Shown here: piece by piece, positions 56,570-64,000 of the stretch
Layout: every line of letters starts with the position of its first letter
How positions within the stretch are numbered: position 1 is the stretch's first letter
NCBI RefSeq assembly: GCF_001704415.2
Contig: NC_030814.1
Location: 71,479,121 to 71,543,120 of the forward strand
Length of the DNA: 64,000 bases
DNA from: Capra hircus
Lineage: Eukaryota; Chordata; Mammalia; Artiodactyla; Bovidae
Direction: 5' to 3'
Program-made: the position numbers and the translations under genes
The notes under the pieces: model-generated
What the model saw: only the letters and a program-made list of their open reading frames with translations
What the model was told of the DNA's origin: nothing
The model's database searches: none

Positions 56570-56775
56570 GAGCAAATGTCTGCCGTTTATCAGCTGGATG
56601 ACCTTGGGCAAGTATTACTCAACTTTTCTTTGCCACTGCTTCTCCATCTGTTAAATTGGAATCCCATTAGAGTCTACCTTATAAAATTTTAAAAATATTA
56701 ATTTAGTTAATACACTTAAAAGTGCTTAAAACAGTGGCTGGCACAGAAGAATAAAAGAATATTATTATTTTCATC
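56570..56775 (+). repeat. MIR SINE
   Basis: Sense MIR with GCTGGATGACCTTGGGCAAG and AGTGCTTAAAACAGTGGCTG. Confidence 0.75.
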
Positions 56776-57289
56776 ATTATTTTATCCTGCGGAATAAACC
56801 AATGAGTATGCATTATTACCAAGTACGAGATAGTGGAGGACTTCATCCCATCACCTGGATAGATTACTGCTTTATATTGATGCTTGGGTCTACACTGCCT
56901 ACTCAGGGCACTGTGAGCTTTGGAATTCTTGAGATTTGCTATTCCTGGATCCCTATCCTGTCATGTTGGCCCCATTCTCCCACACCTTTCAGTTGTATAT
57001 TCCCTTTCCTTTTCCAGTTGCATTCCTGATGCCTTCTTTCACTCTGCAGGCTCACCCACAGTCTCTTCTTTTGGTCCCACTGGATAAAGGGTCCCACCTG
57101 TGCAAGTGGGCCTGGCAGCTCCTGACCCCTCAGTGATTTGGCCCAATTTACCTCCTCCCTCCCATAAACTTTCTAGTACCTTACCTGTCTACTGCTGCTA
57201 GGTAATTCTAGGTCTTTCCACCTAAGTGGTTCTTGCTCCCTCGCTGCTCAGGGAGATTTAACCATTTTTCAGAGCTCGAGTTAAACTTG

Positions 57290-57507
57290 CGTGTTTGCTA
57301 AGTCGCTTCAGTCGTGTCCAATTCTTTGCAACCCTATGGACTGTAGCCCACCAGGCTCCTCTCCGTGGGATTCTCCAGGCTAAAATACTGGAATGGGTTG
57401 ACACGCCCTCCTCCAGGGGATCTTCCCGACCCAGAGACTGAATCTGTGTCTCCTTCCTCTTCTGCATTGGCAGGCAGATTCTTTACCGCTGCTCCACCTG
57501 CGAAGCC
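57290..57507 (-). repeat. Bov-tA SINE upstream of the TMED9-like locus
   Basis: Antisense Bov-tA between imperfect duplications GAGTTAAACTTGC and GAGTCAAACTTAC. Confidence 0.88.
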
Positions 57508-57724
57508 CTGAGTCAAACTTACCCTTCCATAAAAGGGACATTTCTCCCTCCCTTTCCTGAACTACTACCTCAGCCTCTGAATTCCGCAGGGCTTGTGTGC
57601 AGTTCTCATTCTGTCTCACCATTCCGTCTACCATCACCTCTAACCTCCTTGAGGTTTAGGCGCAGTCACCCATCTCTGGCAACTGCTCTGCAAGTTTCAA
57701 AGGGCGATCTCCTCTCTGCGGCTG

Positions 57725-58200
57725 TTACCACATCAACAAGATGGCGCTAAGAGCCCCTGCTTCCTTGGGTTTCTGCGAGCATTAGGCGAGGTAAGGCAAG
57801 GAAAGCGTTCTAGAGCGCCTTACTGGCAGGCTGGGAGCTCGCGTGGCCCATTTGCAACGCGGGTTCGCGGGAACGCGCCTGGGGCGGGGCCGCGCTGGCG
57901 CTCCCGGGATTCGCAGTCTGTTGCGCTAGTTCGCAGTCTCCGCAGGCGGGACGCAGAGACCCTCGGACTCGCCTGGGAAAGTGGCGGGGGCTGCGGGACA
58001 CGAGGCCCTGGGCCCCGCGCCGGTCCCGGGCTGGGATGGGGCCGAGCGAGGGCAGCCGGACTGGCCCTGCCGCTGCTGCTGTGGCAGCTGCTGGCGCTGG
58101 CGGGCGGCGGGGGCGCGTTCTACCTCGAGGTCCGTGAGCTGGAGAAGTGCTTCATTGAGGAGATCCTCGATGGCACCGTGGTCATAGGTGCGCGCGCGCC
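57725..58200 (+). promoter_or_regulatory. CpG-rich promoter-like region upstream of the TMED9-like locus
   Basis: GC- and CpG-dense sequence of the kind seen at the TMED9 and B4GALT7 starts. It contains AAGATGGCG at 57738, a YY1-type element resembling the one at the TMED9 start. A good splice-donor sequence (GCGAG|GTAAGG) lies at 57791. The short frame opening at ATG 57741 ends after 14 codons, so if this is an exon it would be non-coding. Confidence 0.5.
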
Positions 58201-60049
58201 GCCAGTCTCGGCTTTACCCTACCCACACCCAGAGCCCTGAGAGGGGATGGGAGATGGGGCCCGCGGGATCAGCTCAGGCCCCGGGGAGGGCACGAATGGG
58301 AAACAGGCGGACAGCTGTGTGGTCAAAGCAACCTCTCCATTGCCTGTGCAGGGGTTGGGGACACGGAGGAGGCAAGACTGATCCAGATCCGGGTAACAGC
58401 AGAAAAGCAGGGTTGGAGAGGGGAAGAGAGAGGCAGAGGGCTGTGGTCAGGCCCCACAATCAGACCAGATCTTCCTGTTCCTCCGCCCACCACCACCCCG
58501 TGACCAAAAGTTCCTGGTGGGCTCTGTGGATGGAGATGCATCTGACTGTGGATGGGAGATGCATCCAGGCTGCCTCTCCATTAGGTAACTACAAGACCGA
58601 GCTATACGACCCTGTTATGGAAAAATACCAGCCCTCCCCGCAGTGGATCAATTTGTTCGTGTTTGTGAAGGACCCTGAGAACAAAGTGAGGCAGGCCTTG
58701 ACACCATGCAGCCCCGCCCCCTTCACCGGACCCCTGCCCTCGACCCCTGCCCTCCGCGGTCTCCAGTATCAATGCCTAGTCCTCCCTAGCCCTCCGTTTC
58801 TTAGACGAGGGACCATCTCCTCACAGGCAGGAGGGCTCAAAGAAGGCCACGCTGTTTGCAAACTGTAGAGTACTGTACTGTATTGGCAGTGCTGGGATCT
58901 GAGATTTTCGAACCTGGACCGATGGCTTTTCTCTCACATCCTCCTTCCTGGTCTGGCCAGTGAGGGTCAGAACCTGGGATACCCCAGGCCCTTGGGGCAG
59001 CTTCACCTTCACCTCCCAGTCGCCAGGAGAGCACGAGGTCTGCCTTTACCTCAAGTCCACCCGGTTCGCCCTCTTCTATGATGGCAAACTGGTGAGTATG
59101 GAGGGGAACGTCACCAGTCCTCAGGGCCTCAGTCCCTGGGGTGAGAAGGGGTCTGTAGGTGGTGCCTCCTGATGAGGGCTGGGCTTTCCATGAAGTAAGC
59201 CTACGGAGAACAGTTCCTGAAGAATGAGAGGGGACCCAGGAGGGAGCCACTTGGACTTAAAATCATCCCTAGGCCCCCTGCCATCTCTAGAATGAAGCCC
59301 AAGCTTCTAATGTGAGATTCAGAGCTGTCCGGCAGCTGAATGCTCCCAGGCTCTTTGTTACCACCTCCCACTGACACAGATCTCCTAGAAGCTGGCTGTC
59401 TCAAACACTGAGTCACACCTTGGTTTCTCTGCACATTTTTTCAGTCCCTTCTGTCTTTTGGACTTGGAACTCCATGCAAGCAGGGCCTTGATCTGGGATT
59501 TTGGCACCTGGAGCAGGGCTGTTCCCACATCACTGTGAGGAAATGAACTGCTCAGTTCAGTCAGGCCCAGCCTAGTGTGTGGAAGCTGGGTTTCCTGCAG
59601 GTGCTCCCTGACCTCCAACCCTTGGCTCCTCTGCTCCTCAGGCCATTCACTTGGACATGCAGTTGGGTGAACACACCAATGATTATATGGAACTTGCGGC
59701 CAATGACAAGCTGACCCTGCTGCATCTGCGCATACAGCAGCTGGTAGAGCAGGTGGAGAAGGTCCAGGAGGAGCAGGAATACCAGAGGGCGAGGCTGGGC
59801 CCAGTTGGGACAGCAGACGTGTAACCTCCCAGGGAGTGGCTCTTCCAGCTTTTCCCCTGGAGGTCAGTTCTGTTCTAGCAACATCTAGCTCCTCTCTAGC
59901 GGTGAGAGGAGCACTTCCGGCAGACCAGCAAGAGCACCAATCAGAGGGTGCTGTGGTGGTCCATCCTGCAGACCCTCATCCTTGTGGCCACCGGCACCTG
60001 GCAGATGCAGCGCCTCAAGAGCTTCTTTAAAGCCAAGAAGTTGGTGTAA
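58036..60049 (+). pseudogene. TMED9-like p24-alpha paralog, unprocessed and inactivated (five exons)
   Basis: A second p24-alpha gene in opposite orientation to TMED9. Exons by homology are about 58036-58187, 58585-58685, 58966-59091, 59642-59788 and 59900-60049. The last four have the same lengths as in TMED9 (101, 126, 147, 150) and identical phases, so it is a DNA-level duplicate with introns. Recognisable parts: a leucine-rich signal peptide, KCFIEEI, GNYKTELYD, FTFTS..PGEH, a coiled coil, the [17 protein letters not shown] membrane span and the KAKKLV tail. Defects: the only nearby ATG (58036) is one base out of frame with the signal peptide, and the exon 3 acceptor AG is GG. The exon 4 donor is GC, and exon 5 codon 2 is TGA where TMED9 has CGA. 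Residue identity to TMED9 by my count: exon 2 19/34, exon 3 21/42, exon 4 32/49, exon 5 40/49. The NST sequon is KST. A non-AUG start with unusual splicing cannot be fully excluded, but the TGA argues against a full-length product. Confidence 0.85.
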
Positions 60050-60850
60050 ATCAGCCTCAGAGACCAGAGGCCTGGCCTCCAGTCAGTCCCCTGCTGCTGA
60101 ACGATGGGAGGTGGTCTGGCCTGGTCTGTCTCCGGACTTCTCCCATCCTTTCCAACCCTGAGGGATTTCCTTGTTAACTGGCAGGGGGAGAGAGGATCTC
60201 TTTTAGCTGGTTTTCTCAGTTGAGATTTGGGAGGGAATGAGTTTCCAGCTGGAGACACATGGGTGGGAGGAGCTGCTAGCTGAGCAGGAGGGTGGTGAGT
60301 GTTATCCCCACTCCCATGTTAATTAGGATGAGTGAACTATCCCGAGATGGAGAAAATAGGAGTAAATATAAATTATAACTGTCCAATTTTCTGAGCTAAA
60401 CATTTTTTGCCTCCTATGCTATAATTCGTTCTATGTGGCCAATCAGATGTTTAACATGTGAGGCTTTGGTGGGAGATTGATCCCAAAGTGGATGAGGTGA
60501 AAAATGCTTTTATCCCAGAAGCATTAGCAGCATGTGGAACCTTTTCTATAAAAGTCCAACTTGGGCCCCTCTTTTGGGTAACCTGAGTGCTGGTGGTAAT
60601 CGTGTGCCCATTGCACCTTCTCTCTCTGAGCTCTAGTCAGGCTCACGTGCCACCTTATTCCAGTTACTTGGACTGCTGGGCTCTTCAAGGAATCTGATAC
60701 GCCCCTCTGTGGTCCTGCTTTTCTTCAGTTGCCCTCTGTCTCTCTGTGATTCCATTGGCTTATCTTTTCAGGAGATACCTGAAGTTCCAAGTCACTGTTT
60801 CCATTACATTCAGCGTCTCCCGTAACTCAACCTTCACAAGTGCACACAGG
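60050..60850. other. Sequence downstream of the TMED9-like locus
   Basis: No canonical AATAAA within several hundred bases of the TAA at 60047. No other gene is recognised. Confidence 0.4.
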
Positions 60851-60854
60851 TGTG

Positions 60855-61080
60855 CATGCGTTCATGCTAAGTCACTTCAGTTATGTTCAACTCTTTGGAA
60901 CCCTATGGACTGCAGCCTGCCAGGCTCCTCTGTCCATGGGATTCTCCAGGCAAGAAGACTGGAGTGGGTTGTCATGCCCTCCTCCAGGGGATATTTCTGA
61001 CCCATGGACAGAACCCACATCTCTTATGTCTATCTGCATTGGCAGGCAGGTTGTTTACCACTGGCACCACCTGGGAAGCC
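60855..61080 (-). repeat. Bov-tA SINE
   Basis: Antisense Bov-tA with GCTAAGTCACTTCAGTTATG and GGCACCACCTGGGAAGCCC. Confidence 0.88.
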
Positions 61081-62473
61081 CTGGCACATAGGTATAGATG
61101 CCCCCCATTGCTTCTGCCTGATCTAGTCCACATTTTACCAAGTCCTATGCTGGTGGCCCTGTTGCACCATAGTCATCTCTCATGTGAATTTGACATTTCC
61201 TGTTATAAAGAAATTCACTGGTTGGCATTTCAATAAATTCACGTCCAAATTGTCAAGACCAGAAGTATTAATAAGAGAGACTCCCCATGGGAAGGGGTGG
61301 CTGTGATAGCCCTGGCCCCTGACAGAGACTCATCCTCCCCTGGGATAATCCTGAGGGTGACTACAAGCCTCAGGGGTGTTACTCACTTGTGCATCTGGCC
61401 ACAGTTGGCCTCAGAAAATATGAATGAGGCTTAACTGAAGGCTGGGGGCAGGGACCACTGGAGAATAACTCTAACCATAGAATGTGACCTTAGGCTCACT
61501 TCCCTCATCTGAAGTTGGTGGGGATGGGGATGGGGATGGGGAGGGTGCTCTACTCTCTGCTGCAGGGGAAGGAAAGTGACCTAGATGGGCACATTCTTGC
61601 CCATGGAACCTGCAGTGTAACACCAAATGAGTCAGAATACTGAACAAGATGCAAGGGTGATGCATGCTTCTGAGGAGGAGGGCATTGTGCTAAGGGCAGT
61701 ATTTCAAGGGTCCTGGTCTAATCTAGTTAGTCATAGAAGGGTGCTTTTCAGAACTCAGACTCAGGATAGACGTTAGCTGGGGAAAGAATGTTCTGGCTAG
61801 AGAGAATAGCAAATACAGAAGCCTAAAACAAAAAAGAACATGGCTATTTGGGGAAACTGAAAGGAGGCCGCTATATCAAAATCCCAACTCCAGAGAGGCT
61901 GCCTGCAGCTTGCTTTCCAAATTATGACTTCATGTCTAGGACTTGCCTCTTCCTCATGATTAACCCTAGAATGACCACACACTTTTCAGAGGGACTCTGT
62001 CCTCTGCCCACATAGTTGAGACATTATCCTGTCACTTCGATAGAGAAACAAGTCACAAAACAGCAGCAGTGAATGAGCACACGGAAGAGCTGCACACACA
62101 GTGGAAAGGGGTTTCTTCATGTCAGCCTCCCCATCCATTTTCATGTGGAAACTTCACAGTCACTCTCTGGGGGAAATGGCACATGTCCCTGATTTAGAGA
62201 AGAGAGCCAGCTAGTAAGGGATGGGTCATTCTGAAATGGGACGAATTCAACTCAGTTCTTGGTGTTCTTTTTTTCTGTTTCGGCTTCTCTGTTCTGGCTA
62301 CTTTTCTCCAGGTAGAGGAAAGATCACATACAAAGAGGTAAGAGCTGGTCATTTGAATTTCTAGTTTCTTGTGGCTGCCTTAACAAATTACCAACAACAA
62401 CAAAAGTCTGTTGTCTCACAGTTCTAGACACCAGAAGTACAGAATCAAGGTGTCAGCAGGGCTACATTCCTTC
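61081..62473. other. Unrecognised stretch with a small minisatellite
   Basis: A (GGGGAT)n repeat of about four units lies at 61517-61543. No gene recognised. Confidence 0.45.
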
Positions 62474-62484
62474 CAAAGGCTCTT

Positions 62485-62632
62485 TTGTGGTTTTTTTTGC
62501 CTTTTATTTTTTATTTTATTTTTTTTAATTTATTTTATTTTATTTTTTACTTTACAATACTGTATTGGTTTTGCCATACATTGACATGAATGTGCCACGG
62601 GTGTACATGAGTTCCCAATCCTGAACCCCCCT
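62485..62632 (-). mobile_element. Young ruminant L1 3' end
   Basis: Antisense L1 3' UTR with a T-rich head (poly(A) tail) and TTTTGCCATACATTGACATG. Flanked by CAAAGGCTCTT (62474-62484 and 62633-62643). Confidence 0.9.
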
Positions 62633-62643
62633 CAAAGGCTCTT

Positions 62644-63555
62644 GAAGAGACTCCTTCATCCTTTTCCAGCTGCAGGTGGCTCTAGGCATCCCTTAGCTTG
62701 TGTATGCCTTCACCTCCTCCTCTTGTGTCTCCTGTTCTGTGTCGTGGAAGGACATTTTTCATTTGATTTAGGACCTACCGAGGTAATCCAGGATGATCGC
62801 ATTTCAAGGTCCTTGAATTAATTATATCAGCAAAGAATTTTTTTTCCATATAAGCTCATATTCACAGGGTCCAGGGATTAGGACATAGGCATATCTTCTG
62901 TGGCATCACCATTCAACCCACAACAGAGAGCAAGACATGCACATATGATAAGATTCCAGGTGATCTAGCAAATGGGGTACTCAGAGCTCTCAGAATTCAG
63001 TATGGGGTGAGACCTGGGTGGATGGATGGATGAATAGGAAGAGGAATGCCAAGATCTTTATAAAGGAAACAGTACATAAGGAAAACATTGAAAGATAAAT
63101 GGTTTGCATATGGGGAGAATAGAGAAGAAATTTCAGTTTGGGGCAGTGGAGCCTATAAAGATGCAAATGTATAAAGGATTTCAATATAATTTAACATATA
63201 ATCCAGTACCCATGAATATATAACACTGTAAGACAAAGACTTTGAAAAAGAAAGGAATCAGGAAGATAAGTGTAGCAACTTCAGATCTTGCTTTTGCTGA
63301 CTGTATACAACTTCTACATCTTCAGCTACAAAGAATATAATAAACCTGATTTTAGTATTGTCCATTTGGTGATGTCCATGTGTAAAGTCATCTCTTGTGT
63401 TGTTGAAAAAGGGTGTTATGCTATGACCAGTGCATTCTCTTGGCAGATTTCTGTTAGCCTTTGCCCTGCTTCATTTTGTACTCCAAGGCCAAATTTGCCT
63501 TTTACACCAGGTATCTCTTGACTTCCTATTTTTGCATTCCAATCACATTGATGAA
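62644..63555. other. Unrecognised AT-rich stretch
   Basis: No gene or clear repeat. A (GGAT)n-like patch lies at 63020-63032. Confidence 0.4.
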
Positions 63556-63559
63556 TAGG

Positions 63560-64000
63560 ATATCTTTTTTGGGGTTAGTTCTAGGAGGTCTTGTGGTCCT
63601 CATAGAATTGATCAACTTCAGCTTCTTCAGCTTTGGTGTTTGGGGCATAGACTTGGATTACTGTGATGTTGAAGGATTTGCCTTGGAAACGAACAGAAAT
63701 CATTCTGTCATTTTTGATGTTGCACCCAAGTACTGCATTTCTGACTCTTCTGTTGATTATGAGGGCTACTCCATTTCTTCTACATGATTCTTGTCCACAG
63801 TAGTAGATATAATGGTCATCTGAATTAAATTTACCCATTCCCATCCATTTTAATTCACTGATTGCTAAGACGTCAACGTTTACTCTTGCCATTTCCTGCT
63901 TGACCACATCCAATTTACCTTGATTTGTGGACCTAACATTCCAGGTTCCTATGCCATACTGTTCTTTTCAGCATTGGGTTTTTCTTTCATCACCAGACAC
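63560..64000 (-). mobile_element. BovB LINE 5' region, continues past the window
   Basis: Antisense BovB endonuclease region encoding AISELKWMGMGKFNSDDHYI and ITVIQVYAPNTKAEEAEVDQ over 110 codons. It stops abruptly at about 63560 and is not joined to a reverse transcriptase here. Confidence 0.88.

Noticed and set aside
58188..58868. A 226-codon frame over the TMED9-like locus
   Set aside because: It starts in intron 1 and crosses intron 1, exon 2 and intron 2. Only the segment over exon 2 is TMED-like, so it is an intron read-through, not a gene.

Overview
The window is nuclear DNA of a ruminant, most likely a bovid. The evidence is a dense mosaic of BovB LINEs, Bov-tA and BOV-A2 SINEs, ruminant L1 3' ends and CHR-type tRNA SINEs. 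There are also older mammalian repeats (MIR, L2, MER5A, L1M, MLT1-like LTR) and introns with GT-AG borders. Nothing bacterial or viral is present apart from old retroelement copies.

Layout. 1-5.1 kb is one antisense L1 ORF2 region broken by several later insertions. 5.1-22.3 kb is intergenic repeat mosaic. 22.3-30.7 kb holds B4GALT7 on the minus strand: six coding exons joining exactly into a 327-codon frame. 34.3-38.1 kb holds TMED9, also on the minus strand: five coding exons, 235 codons. TMED9 lies just upstream of B4GALT7, an order I recall from human 5q35. 38.6-51.8 kb is repeat-rich. It contains a 2.9 kb BovB copy, a second BovB with a 434-codon reverse-transcriptase frame, and an interrupted processed pseudogene of the ubiquitin-conjugating enzyme UBE2G1 (about 44.9-46.4 kb). 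51.8-57.7 kb is mostly unrecognised, with a probable LTR and a long pyrimidine tract. 57.7-60.1 kb holds a CpG-rich promoter-like region and a five-exon TMED9-like gene on the plus strand, head to head with TMED9. 60.1-64 kb is repeats, ending inside a BovB endonuclease region.

B4GALT7 is the Golgi enzyme that adds the first galactose of the proteoglycan linker. TMED9 is a p24-alpha cargo receptor cycling between ER and Golgi. They share direction and neighbourhood but not a pathway.

The most interesting object is the TMED9-like locus. Exons 2-5 have exactly the lengths of the TMED9 exons, although the encoded residues are only about 50-80% identical by exon. It nevertheless carries four separate defects: no in-frame ATG for the signal peptide, a lost exon 3 acceptor AG, a GC instead of GT donor after exon 4, and a TGA as second codon of exon 5. 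This looks like an old p24-alpha paralog that was under selection for a long time and then died. Second-tier observations are a tandem triplication of the B4GALT7 exon 5 splice donor, a SINE 29 bp from a TMED9 splice acceptor, and the UBE2G1 pseudogene. I see no wholly new system.
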